Source: Pseudomonadota bacterium (lineage in GTDB: Bacteria; Pseudomonadota; Alphaproteobacteria; Rhizobiales; Rhizobiaceae). From it: a stretch of 12,377 bases of DNA. Below, piece by piece: positions 1 to 7,033 of the stretch. The stretch covers positions 1 to 12,377 of the forward strand of contig JAEWDP010000181.1 in the NCBI GenBank assembly GCA_023390055.1. Reading direction: 5' to 3'. A model generated the notes under the pieces. It worked only from the letters and a program-made list of their open reading frames with translations. It had not been told where the DNA came from and made no database searches. Both the position numbers and the translations under genes were made by a program. Within the stretch, counting starts at the first letter, position 1. The number at the start of each line of letters is the position of its first letter.

Positions 1-89
1 ACTCCGACCTCATGCGCCCGTGCGACGAGATCATCACGTTCAGCGTCAAAGTCGGGAAAATCCAGGTGACAATGGGTATCGATCAACAT
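1..89 (-). CDS. tatD: TatD family metal-dependent hydrolase, N-terminal fragment
   Basis: The reading frame begins at an ATG (89-87) and runs off the left edge of the window, so only 29 full codons are visible. They encode a protein opening MLIDTHCHLDFPDF. The H-x-H pair at residues 6 and 8 sits where TatD-family enzymes place their first metal-binding histidines, just after the first beta strand of the TIM barrel. The family contains metal-dependent hydrolases, some with 3'-5' DNase activity; the substrate cannot be told from this fragment. The start lies 15 bases after the metG stop on the same strand, so the two are probably co-transcribed, an arrangement common in alphaproteobacteria. Family call is firm; exact function is inference. 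Confidence 0.9.
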   Translation of the reverse strand, partial: MLIDTHCHLDFPDFDAERDDLVARAHEVG

Positions 90-104
90 GTTATCGCTTC
101 AAGT

Positions 105-1661
105 CTACGCACCTGCCTCGGGTGCTACATAACGTGGAAACACAGGAGTAGGTGCCTGGAGTGGGGTTCCTGGGACGAGACGGCCGGCCTCGCCCAAGGC
201 TGCAAAATTTCGTTGTCCAGCCGGTGCCGCAACGAGGTCCAGCAACTTTTCAGTGGATTGCGGCATATAGGGCTGTAGCAGAATTGCAATCTGACGCACC
301 ACTTCCGCGGTGACATAGAGCACCGTGCCCATCCGCTGAGGGTCCGTCTTCTTTAGTGCCCATGGTGCCTGGCCGGCGAAATAACGATCGGTCTCAGACA
401 CAACTCCAATAATCGCTGCTACCGCACGATGGATCAGTTGCTTTCGCATCTCACCTCGGCACGTTTCCAACAGCGAATCGACCGAGGCCAGCATGTTTTT
501 GTCCTCCTCGGTCAATTCTCCCGGCTCTGGGATCTTTCCGTCGCAGTTCTTGACGATCATTGAAAGGGAGCGGCTCGCCAGGTTGCCAATGCCGTTGGCA
601 AGGTCGGAGTTGATGCGCGTGCCTATCCCCTCCTCGCTATAGCTGCCATCTTGCCCAAACGAGACTTCACGCAGGAAGAAATAGCGGACCTGGTCAAGCC
701 CGAAATGGCGTACCAGGTCGACCGGATCGACGACATTGCCAACCGACTTCGACATCTTCTCGCCCTTGTTGAGCAAAAAGCCATGGGCGTAGACGCGTTT
801 TGGAAGGGGCAAACCAGCCGACATCAGAAAAGCTGGCCAATAAACCGCATGAAAGCGGATGATGTCCTTGCCGATGATATGCACATCTGCCGGCCAGTAT
901 TTCGCCCGCGGTCCGTTCTCATCTTCAAGATATCCGGTAGCCGTGAGATAGTTGGTCAATGCGTCGACCCAGACATACATGACATGTGCCGGATCATTCG
1001 GAACCTTTATGCCCCAATCAAAGGTCGTACGTGAGATTGAGAGATCCTTAAGGCCCGACTTCACGAAGGACACGACCTCGTTGCGACGTTCAACTGGACC
1101 TATGAACTCCGGATTGTCCTCATAGTGCTTCAGGAGCTTTTCCTGGTAGTTCGAGAGCCTGAAGAAATAGCTTTCCTCCTGCACCCATTCTACCGGCGTT
1201 TCCTGTGGACCGTAGCGAACACCATCGTCGCGAAGTTCGGTTTCGTTCTCCTGGTAGAATGCTTCGTCCCTGACGGAATACCACCCGGCATATCGGTCCT
1301 TGTAGATATCGCCGTGTGCAGCCATACGGTTCCAGATTTCGCGCGATGCCTCATGATGTCGAGGCTCAGTAGTGCGTATGAAATCATCGTTTGAGGCGTT
1401 GAGCAGCTTGCCCATCCCCTGAAACTCCAGGGAATTGCGCTCTGCAAGAACAGCTGGTTCAATTCCTTCGGCGCGAGCCGTCTGTTGCATCTTCTGGCCG
1501 TGTTCGTCCGTGCCCGTCAAAAACAGTACATCCTTGCCATCAAGACGTTCGAAGCGCGCCATGGCGTCAGTCGCGATCAGTTCGTATGCATGACCGATAT
1601 GCGGCTTGCCATTTGGATAGGAGATCGCGGTGGTAATGTAGAAGGGCGTTTTGCTGGGCAT
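105..1661 (-). CDS. metG: Methionyl-tRNA synthetase
   Basis: The enzyme charges tRNA-Met with methionine in the cytoplasm using ATP. The 518-residue product carries the class I signatures: HIGH at residues 21-24 (in NGKPHIGHAYE) and KMSKS at 302-306. The region between, around YAGWYSVRDEAFY (residues 124-136), lacks the paired cysteines of zinc-containing MetRS forms, and there is no C-terminal tRNA-binding extension, so this is the short form usual in alphaproteobacteria. The frame is open upstream to a TTG at 1673, but I chose the ATG at 1661: it has a GAG-type ribosome binding site seven bases upstream and gives the expected start MPSKTPFYITT. It lies 101 bases after holB and 15 bases before tatD on the same strand, probably in one operon. 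Confidence 0.96.
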   Translation of the reverse strand: MPSKTPFYITTAISYPNGKPHIGHAYELIATDAMARFERLDGKDVLFLTGTDEHGQKMQQTARAEGIEPAVLAERNSLEFQGMGKLLNASNDDFIRTTEPRHHEASREIWNRMAAHGDIYKDRYAGWYSVRDEAFYQENETELRDDGVRYGPQETPVEWVQEESYFFRLSNYQEKLLKHYEDNPEFIGPVERRNEVVSFVKSGLKDLSISRTTFDWGIKVPNDPAHVMYVWVDALTNYLTATGYLEDENGPRAKYWPADVHIIGKDIIRFHAVYWPAFLMSAGLPLPKRVYAHGFLLNKGEKMSKSVGNVVDPVDLVRHFGLDQVRYFFLREVSFGQDGSYSEEGIGTRINSDLANGIGNLASRSLSMIVKNCDGKIPEPGELTEEDKNMLASVDSLLETCRGEMRKQLIHRAVAAIIGVVSETDRYFAGQAPWALKKTDPQRMGTVLYVTAEVVRQIAILLQPYMPQSTEKLLDLVAAPAGQRNFAALGEAGRLVPGTPLQAPTPVFPRYVAPEAGA

Positions 1662-1706
1662 GTGGGCACTCAAAATCTACAGTTTGTCTGGCCGCTCTTA
1701 GCGCAT

Positions 1707-1724
1707 GTTTCGCAACAGCGAAAC
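1707..1724. repeat. Perfect 7-bp hairpin between holB and metG
   Basis: GTTTCGC, a four-base loop (AACA on the plus strand), then GCGAAAC. The stem is perfect and lies in the 101-base gap after the holB stop and 45 bases before the metG start. No run of T follows on the minus strand, so a standard intrinsic terminator is unlikely. It might stabilise or process the mRNA, or attenuate transcription; that is inference. Confidence 0.45.
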
Positions 1725-1762
1725 CCAAACTTGGCAAGCCGCCCGTCCCTGTCTTTTGCAGG

Positions 1763-2788
1763 TCAGATGCGTACTGCTTCCATTACGGACAGAATTGTCT
1801 GCTTGCGATCCAGGTTGTACGCCTGGCTCACCGTAATTTTTTCAACAATCTCGCTTGATAGTCGAGCTATTCTATCCGCAGATGCGATTTCGCCGTCCAT
1901 CGCAAATTGACGTGCGCGGTCAATGAGGTGATCACCGAGATGCTCAAGGAAGAAGGTGAAAACAACATCACTTTCTTTCGCGGACAGGATGTCGGCCAGG
2001 TTATGCATCGCCTTTGTTGCGGCAGGCCCATTCGCAGCCAACACGGCATCGAAAGCACCGACAATATCTACCCCGCCATAGTTCAGAAGTTTCAACGCCC
2101 GAGCGACGCTGCCCTTCGACATGGAAAGGACGGTCTCTCGCGTCTTTCCCCCATCTAGCGTCAACCCGAGGTTATCCAGAGAACGGAGAAGATTATCGTC
2201 ACCAAGCGGTGACAATCGTAATGGTTGGCAGCGTGACCGGATCGTCGGCAGAAGCTTTCCAGGTGCGTGGGAGATCACGAGGAACATCGCACGCTTCGGA
2301 GGCTCTTCCAGAATCTTGAGGATTGCGTTTGCAGCATTGCGATTGAGATCATCAGCAGGGTCGATGATGACAATGCGCCAGCTGTCGGTCCCAGACGTCT
2401 GGGAAAAGAATCGACCGGCACGGCGTACTTCGTCGATGGTGATTGCGCTCTTTACCTTTCCGGTTTTTTCATCGACCGGCCTCGTAAGGTGAAGGAGATT
2501 GTGAGAAGCGCCGGATGCAAGCTGTCGACTGACTGGCGCCTCCGGGTTCGGATCCGAGATTGCATCCGGGGCATTTGCCGGATCCGGGTAAGACAGAACA
2601 TGATTGCTGAATCTAAAGGCAAGGGTTGCCTTGCCTATACCCTCGGCCCCTTCAATAAGGATTGCATGATGCCCCTTTCCCGACTTGTAACTATGGGCAA
2701 GAAACGCCTCTGCGTCCTCATGACCAAAAAGCTGAGTATTGGAAACAGGCGCAATTGCACCATCCAGCATTTGCCTGTCGTCGCTCAT
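1763..2788 (-). CDS. holB: DNA polymerase III subunit delta'
   Basis: The product (341 residues) is the delta' subunit of the clamp-loader complex that loads the beta sliding clamp during chromosome replication. A Walker A-like loop GAEGIGKAT lies at residues 47-55. The strand IVIIDPADDLN (139-149) fits the Walker B position and is followed by NAANAILKILEEPP, a stretch typical of delta'/gamma subunits. The SRC motif of clamp-loader subunits is at 185-187 in TIRSRCQPL. The zinc-binding cysteines known from the E. coli protein are not apparent. The ATG at 2788 overlaps the tmk stop as ATGA and has an AAAGGG ribosome binding site just upstream. The tmk-holB pair is widespread in bacteria, which supports the call. 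Confidence 0.95.
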   Translation of the reverse strand: MSDDRQMLDGAIAPVSNTQLFGHEDAEAFLAHSYKSGKGHHAILIEGAEGIGKATLAFRFSNHVLSYPDPANAPDAISDPNPEAPVSRQLASGASHNLLHLTRPVDEKTGKVKSAITIDEVRRAGRFFSQTSGTDSWRIVIIDPADDLNRNAANAILKILEEPPKRAMFLVISHAPGKLLPTIRSRCQPLRLSPLGDDNLLRSLDNLGLTLDGGKTRETVLSMSKGSVARALKLLNYGGVDIVGAFDAVLAANGPAATKAMHNLADILSAKESDVVFTFFLEHLGDHLIDRARQFAMDGEIASADRIARLSSEIVEKITVSQAYNLDRKQTILSVMEAVRI

Positions 2789-3471
2789 CCGACCCTTTCT
2801 GCGTCGGCCGATGAGAGATTATCTTCATTCTCAACCATTGGCCCGACGATACCAAGAATGTCCTCAGCGATCTTGTCTTCCGGTCGATTGGCGTCGACAA
2901 CGTGACACCGCTTTGGATCGAACGCAGCAATCTCGAGGAACGCTTCACGACGTTTCTCATGTGTTTGAAGCTCTTCCCTTTCGAATCGATCGGGAGCCGC
3001 CTCACCGCCTCTGATCCTGGCACGCGCCAGTCCGTCTTTGGCCGGCAGATCCAGAATGATCGTGCAATCGGGATTGAGGCCTGCAACGGCTACACGTTGC
3101 AGCGCCTCGATATAGTCCATTTCAAGATTGCCCGTAACGCCCTGATAGACACGCGATGAATCCATGAAACGGTCGCAAAGGACGACTGCGCCACTTTCAA
3201 GAGCCGGGCGAATGACTTCTTCAACATGATCATTGCGGGCTGCGGCAAACAGGATGGCCTCCATTCTGACGCCGAACTCCTCTGCAGCACCTGACAGGAT
3301 AACATGGCGCACGGCTTCTGCACCGGGTGAGCCACCCGGCTCGCGCGTTACCAGAACTTCCCGCCCGCGCTGGCGCAACGAATCGGCGAGACGGTGGATC
3401 TGGGTCGACTTCCCGGCCCCCTCCCCGCCCTCAAAGGTAACAAATAGTCCTGGTTGCTTTGCCAAAGCCAT
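2785..3471 (-). CDS. tmk: Thymidylate kinase (dTMP kinase)
   Basis: The enzyme phosphorylates dTMP to dTDP with ATP, feeding dTTP synthesis for DNA replication. The 228-residue protein has a P-loop GGEGAGKST at residues 15-23, the TREPGG segment at 42-47, the nucleotide-binding DRF motif at 100-102 followed by MDSSRVYQG, and an arginine-bearing LID segment (ARARIRGGEAAPDRFE) near 149-164. Length and motifs match the bacterial family. The start is the ATG at 3471; the ribosome binding site is weak. The gene ends in an ATGA overlap with holB, indicating translational coupling. It lies 96 bases after the carboxypeptidase stop on the same strand; a 5-bp hairpin (3491-3506) in that gap is too small to call. 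Confidence 0.96.
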   Translation of the reverse strand: MALAKQPGLFVTFEGGEGAGKSTQIHRLADSLRQRGREVLVTREPGGSPGAEAVRHVILSGAAEEFGVRMEAILFAAARNDHVEEVIRPALESGAVVLCDRFMDSSRVYQGVTGNLEMDYIEALQRVAVAGLNPDCTIILDLPAKDGLARARIRGGEAAPDRFEREELQTHEKRREAFLEIAAFDPKRCHVVDANRPEDKIAEDILGIVGPMVENEDNLSSADAERVG

Positions 3472-3567
3472 GAAGTTCTACACACTATTGGAGCCAAATA
3501 AGGCTCATGACGCCCGTTAGACCCGCTCTGTTTAGCTCAAGTACCGTTTGTGGGAAACCTCAAGCCT

Positions 3568-4728
3568 TCAAAGCCAGAAGAACATGAGTTCGAGCAAGGC
3601 ATCAATGGCTCGCGAAAAGAGACTACCCGTAGCAACGGGATGTGCCGCTACGAGTTCAACTTCACGAATGACCCGTTCACCTGAGGAAATCCGAAGCTCA
3701 CCGACGGGTTGTCCCTCTGCTACCGGCGCGCGCAATGGCCAGTGATAGACAATTCTGCCGCTTAGCCGTTCCGGGTTGTCAGTTGGAACGTAGATATCGA
3801 TTGGTTCTCGCGACACGAGGTCAACCCTACGTGTCAATCCGCCGTAGACGCTTGCCTGGCCTACCACTTCACCGGCCTCAAACAAGACCCTTGTCTCAAA
3901 GGAGGCGAGACCCCATTCGAAAATACGGCGTGCTTCGTCGCGCCGTTCCTTTTCGCTTTCCAGCCCGCCCAACGCCAAAAACAGGCGAGTGCCATCCTGT
4001 TCTACGGATGCCGTTACGGCAAAACCAGCGCCTTCGGCATAGCCAGCACCCAAGCCGTCGATGCCCATGTCCAGGGAGAACAACGGATTTTTATTGCGCT
4101 GGAAGATGCTGTTCCACTCGAAATCCGGTTGCGAATATATCGGATAGAAGTCCGGATACTCCCGATGAATATGGCGTGCCAGCTTGACCAGGTCATGGGC
4201 CGTCGTGAAACTTTGTGCGGAAGGAAGCCCGGTTGCGTTGCCGAAAGTGGAGCGGCTCAGCCCGAGATCTTTTGCACGCGCCGTCATCCGGGCAGCAAAC
4301 CTGTTTTCCGAGCCGCTGACACCTTCTGCGAGAATAATGCAGCCATCATTGGCATTCTGGACGATGACGCCACGAATGAGGTTGTCGACCGATACCTGGG
4401 ATTTGAGAGCAGCAAACATGGTCGTCGTCCCGGATGGCGCACCGCCTGCGCGCCACGCATGCTCACTTACCGGGAACAAGGTATCGCTCTTGATCTCTCC
4501 GCGTTCCAACGCGCTGAATACGACCTCCATGGTCATCAGCTTTGCAAGAGATGCCGGAGGGAAAGCCTGGTTTTCGTTGACCGAGAGCAGCACGGTTCCT
4601 GTCTTGCTCTCCACGAGATAGGCCTGTTTCGCCTTCGTGACGAAAGCCGGCGTACCTTCTTGTGCCAAGGCGCACCATGGAGCGGCAAACAGCCCTGCCG
4701 CCAGACACACAAAAACCAAGAGCCTCAT
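3568..4728 (-). CDS. D-alanyl-D-alanine carboxypeptidase family protein (PBP5-like) with altered active-site motifs
   Basis: This is a secreted serine-peptidase-type protein of the low-molecular-weight penicillin-binding group, which trims D-Ala from peptidoglycan stem peptides. Residues 1-23 form a signal peptide (MRLLVFVCLAAGLF..ALAQ). The SxxK motif is present as SLAK (60-63) in AFPPASLAKLMTMEVV. The second motif, normally S-x-N, reads NAN (125-127) in IVQNANDGCI. The third, normally K-T-G, reads GAG (227-229) in MGIDGLGAGYAEGAGF. The codons are GGT GCT GGC, so no single base change explains the loss. The C-terminus (LLELMFFWL) is hydrophobic, a possible membrane anchor. The frame is open to 4764, but the ATG at 4728 has a GGGGA ribosome binding site and starts a proper signal peptide. 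The gene follows rlpA by 66 bases, so the two cell-wall proteins are probably co-expressed. Family is clear; activity is doubtful. Confidence 0.9.
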   Translation of the reverse strand: MRLLVFVCLAAGLFAAPWCALAQEGTPAFVTKAKQAYLVESKTGTVLLSVNENQAFPPASLAKLMTMEVVFSALERGEIKSDTLFPVSEHAWRAGGAPSGTTTMFAALKSQVSVDNLIRGVIVQNANDGCIILAEGVSGSENRFAARMTARAKDLGLSRSTFGNATGLPSAQSFTTAHDLVKLARHIHREYPDFYPIYSQPDFEWNSIFQRNKNPLFSLDMGIDGLGAGYAEGAGFAVTASVEQDGTRLFLALGGLESEKERRDEARRIFEWGLASFETRVLFEAGEVVGQASVYGGLTRRVDLVSREPIDIYVPTDNPERLSGRIVYHWPLRAPVAEGQPVGELRISSGERVIREVELVAAHPVATGSLFSRAIDALLELMFFWL

Positions 4729-4794
4729 GTTAGTCCCCACACATGCAAGCGTCAGGCCTAGCAATATGATGCATGGCGAACAATCGCCTTTTGG

Positions 4795-5868
4795 TCACTG
4801 TTTGGCTTTTTTGACCTGTTCGCGTTGCGCGTAGGATTGAATGGACCCCTCAGTCAGCCCGTCATTGCGCACCATCACGGCATCAAAGACCAGGTCGACG
4901 GTCTGGACCGGTTCCATCACATAACCGGACGAAAGGCTGCCATTTCCTATAGCAGCCAAGTCATAAGTCGGCCGCAGCGCAGGTACAGGACCAATCGCTG
5001 GCAATGCTGTGAATTCGACGAGTACGCCCAATGCCTCAAATGCTTCGGTTGCCGGGGCTTGCGGACCACTTGGCGTCGAGCCATTCAGAGCAATAGGTGT
5101 TGGCACCGAAATATCATAGCGCTGCATCTGATCGGCCAGCGGTTCATTTGAAGCGACCATGACCCCTGTTGCGATCTGCCCTTCCGGAGCAACCGTCGGC
5201 AAGCGTTCACCCTTGCGGATATAGGACGCCATCAGATACGGCATGTCGTGTCCGTCCATGCGAGCACGCCCAACGTACTGGACGTTCACCTTGGCGGTCC
5301 CGGTCTGCTTCATGTCAAGAAGTTCAGCGGTTTTGGCGGACACATCGATGATGCGCCCAGGATGAAAGGGGCCTCGATCGTTAACCCGCACGACGACCGA
5401 AGTTCCAGTGTCGACATTCGTCACGCGCGCATAGCTTGGAAGCGGGAATGTGGGGTGAGCCGCAGACAGATGTCCCTTGTCATAGACCTCACCATTCGCA
5501 GTCAAACGACCATGAAAAGCTGCGCCATACCAGGACGCCAGACCGGTCTTGTTATAGTTTGGATCTTCCTTGGGAACATAGGTCTTGCCCTTAACCGTGT
5601 AAGGCTTGCCAACCATATAACGCCCGCCACCCTTGGGCACGCGCTTGCCTTCCGACACCATGCGTGGGCTGGCCTTGACGCCATATTCCTTCTCGGAAAA
5701 ATATTCCTTGCTGCGCTTCGAATTCGTCTTCGACTGCGTACTCGTGCAAGAAGCCATACTCAGGCATACCATTGTTATACCGAGCCATTTTACTGACTGA
5801 GTAAGCTTGCCGCCGCTATACTTCAAACCTCTGGATCCCCGCCTGTACTGGCCGCGCGCACCCCGCAT
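4795..5868 (-). CDS. rlpA: RlpA family septal ring / lytic transglycosylase lipoprotein
   Basis: RlpA proteins are outer-membrane lipoproteins; the Pseudomonas aeruginosa protein cleaves naked glycan strands at the septum. A basic N-terminus and a short hydrophobic stretch lead to a lipobox-like MASC with Cys41. The double-psi beta-barrel domain spans about residues 107-200: GLASWYGAAFHGRLTANGEVYD, then RVNDRGPFHPGRIIDVS. Glu127, Asp130 and His138 match the acidic residues and histidine needed for activity in P. aeruginosa RlpA. There is no C-terminal SPOR domain; instead about 150 low-complexity, Pro/Ala-rich residues follow. The start is uncertain: the ATG at 5868 gives 357 residues, while a TTG at 5826 gives a neater lipoprotein signal (343 residues) with GGGGA nine bases upstream. 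The frame stays open to 6258, but that stretch does not look coding. First gene of the minus-strand cluster. Confidence 0.9.
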   Translation of the reverse strand: MRGARGQYRRGSRGLKYSGGKLTQSVKWLGITMVCLSMASCTSTQSKTNSKRSKEYFSEKEYGVKASPRMVSEGKRVPKGGGRYMVGKPYTVKGKTYVPKEDPNYNKTGLASWYGAAFHGRLTANGEVYDKGHLSAAHPTFPLPSYARVTNVDTGTSVVVRVNDRGPFHPGRIIDVSAKTAELLDMKQTGTAKVNVQYVGRARMDGHDMPYLMASYIRKGERLPTVAPEGQIATGVMVASNEPLADQMQRYDISVPTPIALNGSTPSGPQAPATEAFEALGVLVEFTALPAIGPVPALRPTYDLAAIGNGSLSSGYVMEPVQTVDLVFDAVMVRNDGLTEGSIQSYAQREQVKKAKQ

Positions 5869-5982
5869 ATCGCAGCCGTTTCCCGTCGCCGGTGCTATTT
5901 CCGCACGAGCGAACAAGGCAACAATGGCAATATTTGTTTTCAAAGTGGCGAAAATGCGAACGAATTCTGTGGTTTGTGATTT

Positions 5983-5996
5983 TACTTTTAAAAGTA
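5983..5996. promoter_or_regulatory. Perfect 14-base palindrome upstream of rlpA
   Basis: TACTTTTAAAAGTA reads the same on both strands. It lies in the AT-rich stretch 115 bases before the chosen rlpA start. A dimeric regulator site is possible; the regulator is unknown, and AT-rich palindromes of this size can occur by chance. Confidence 0.3.
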
Positions 5997-6432
5997 TGGC
6001 TAATGGAACGTAAATTTGCGGAAGATCATCTCGGTCCTCGGCACGTTCCATGATGCGCACCTCAAGGCAGGCGGCAGCTTCGGAGATGACACATGTGGAA
6101 GATGAGTCAGGAGGAACGCGGAAAGCAGAGGCACCGGAAATTGCCACTGTGCCGGAGGCATAGCCACCCCAGGGGGCAGCAAGTACGCCATCCCCATCGG
6201 TAATGCTTACGTCTCGCTGCCCAAGAGGTTCGGATCTGATAAAAGGCCATAGGCACATGGCCAGGAGTATGAAGGGTAGCGGCGGTCAAATCCATTCCAT
6301 GAAATGCCATTAATTCCGCTAAAATCAGTTCGTTACGATATTCGCCCGGGTGCATCGGTGCTTGCAACGGAACAAGTCTTGCTATCAAATGTAGTACGAC
6401 AGCCGGGAGAATCCTAGCTGCAACGTTGAGGG

Positions 6433-6449
6433 CGGGTAGCACCTACCCG
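6433..6449. repeat. Perfect 7-bp hairpin in the gene-free stretch
   Basis: CGGGTAG, loop CAC, CTACCCG. It is a GC-rich stem with a minimal loop between rlpA and the recombinase remnant. No T run follows on either strand. It may be a REP-like element or a leftover mobile-element end; no second copy was seen in this window. Confidence 0.35.
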
Positions 6450-6498
6450 GACCCCGGCGCGAACTCGAAGGTGTTGCCGAGGACGCCAACCGCGATAA

Positions 6499-6675
6499 AT
6501 GCCGTGGAAACGCGATCAAGGCTATTCGCAAGGATTTTTGTTCTCTCGCCGTGGATCAATTGGCATCACACTTGATCTGTATTCATATGTGCTTCCAGGA
6601 ATGCAGGCAGAGGCCGCAGAACAAGTTGACGCGGCGCTACAAGCCGCTATAAGCGCAACTCAGAAAATGAAATAG
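6499..6675 (+). pseudogene. Tyrosine recombinase (phage integrase) C-terminal remnant
   Basis: A 58-codon frame opens at an ATG (6499) right after an in-frame stop and ends at TAG (6673-6675). The part from 6553 on reads GSIGITLDLYSYVLPGMQ followed by AEAAEQVDAALQAAI. This is the C-terminal signature of phage-type tyrosine recombinases: the segment after the conserved LGH, containing the catalytic-tyrosine motif (here in LDLYSYVLPGMQ). The preceding residues (FLFSRR) do not contain the expected LGH histidine or the conserved arginines, so the catalytic domain is missing and the gene is dead. It lies 73 bases upstream of the tRNA-Ser gene in the same direction, suggesting an integrated element once sat here. 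The homologous part is convincing; the upstream codons are probably not native. Confidence 0.75.
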
Positions 6676-6711
6676 TTGCAAGCTGCGTAGCAACCAGCGT
6701 TTTCGCCTCCA

Positions 6712-6740
6712 GATATCAAAGACGTTTCGTCAATGATATC
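6712..6740. repeat. 29-base imperfect inverted repeat before tRNA-Ser
   Basis: The left arm GATATCAAAGACG (6712-6724) and right arm CGTCAATGATATC (6728-6740) pair at 11 of 13 positions around a TTT loop. The outer six bases of each arm are themselves the palindrome GATATC. It ends eight bases before the tRNA, where the tRNA promoter -10 box would be expected. It could be an operator or recombinase arm site, or overlap the promoter; this is inference. Confidence 0.5.
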
Positions 6741-6748
6741 AACCAGAT

Positions 6749-6838
6749 GGAAGAGTGTCCGAGTGGTTTAAGGAACCGGTCTTGAAAACCGGCGTGCGGG
6801 AGACCGTACCGTGGGTTCGAATCCCACCTCTTCCGCCA
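6749..6838 (+). tRNA. tRNA-Ser(UGA)
   Basis: The sequence folds as a class II tRNA. The acceptor stem GGAAGAG pairs with CTCTTCC, followed by discriminator G and an encoded CCA (6836-6838). The D arm is TCC..GGA. The anticodon stem CCGGT/ACCGG encloses the loop CTTGAAA, giving anticodon TGA at 6783-6785 for UCN serine codons. The long variable arm (TGCGG GAGA CCGTA) is the mark of tRNA-Ser, and the T arm is GTGGG TTCGAAT CCCAC. The gene looks intact although it is flanked by a recombinase remnant and a toxin gene broken at its 3' end. tRNA 3' ends are common integration sites, which fits the surroundings. Confidence 0.97.
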
Positions 6839-7033
6839 TGTCGATGACAGTGTATAGAAGCCCGCAATCCGGTCTGTCTCAAGATCGTGGGTGACAAAGC
6901 AGGTTGCGTATCGGCGCTTGATGTCCTGCGTGACCGCTTCGCGGGAATAGCGGTCGATCCGTTCATTGCCGGATGAGAACGCCCTGCGCTGGTGGCCTTT
7001 ACCCAGCGCCTCTATCGCAAACCTTGCACTCAC
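6839..7033 (-). pseudogene. GNAT family toxin, 3'-truncated at the tRNA end
   Basis: The gene starts at GTG (7033-7031), overlapping the antitoxin stop as GTGA, the usual coupling of these pairs. The 65 remaining codons (MSARFAIEALGKGHQRRAF, then GNERIDRYSREAVTQDIKRR, ending AGFYTLSST) match the N-terminus of GNAT-type toxins such as TacT, which acetylate aminoacyl-tRNA to block translation. Family members are usually about 160-180 residues, so roughly the last 100, including the acetyl-CoA binding loop and catalytic residues, are missing. Similarity stops at base 6839, directly next to the CCA end of tRNA-Ser. Beyond that the frame runs on as antisense tRNA to 6716, which is not meaningful protein. 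The toxin is almost certainly inactive. Confidence 0.8.

Larger units (their letters stand above)
5869..6498. other. Gene-free stretch upstream of rlpA
   Basis: About 630 bases in which I recognise no intact gene on either strand. Part is open in the rlpA frame and part in another minus-strand frame, but neither translation looks like a known family. The AT-rich portion around 5930-6000 lies 60-130 bases before the rlpA start and probably holds its promoter, though I could not pick convincing -35 and -10 boxes. The stretch contains a perfect 14-base palindrome and a perfect 7-bp hairpin, listed separately. Next to the recombinase remnant, it may be decayed DNA from an old insertion. Confidence 0.5.

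Noticed and set aside
1662..1673. TTG start of metG giving 522 residues
   Set aside because: It lacks a ribosome binding site, while the ATG at 1661 has one and gives the usual N-terminus.
5869..6258. N-terminal extension of rlpA to a far upstream start (487 residues)
   Set aside because: The extension precedes the signal peptide and lipobox, shows no recognisable domain, and would place a lipoprotein signal in the middle of a protein.
6107..6442. Minus-strand frame with an HPGEY segment recalling HigA-type antitoxins
   Set aside because: Only a few residues match, the helix-turn-helix does not follow, and the rest looks like non-coding translation.
6716..6966. Minus-strand frames across the tRNA encoding peptides such as RDSNPRYGL-like or GIRTHGTVSRTP-like sequence
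   Set aside because: These are antisense translations of tRNA-Ser, a well-known source of false proteins in databases. The toxin frame runs into one of them only because the toxin is truncated.
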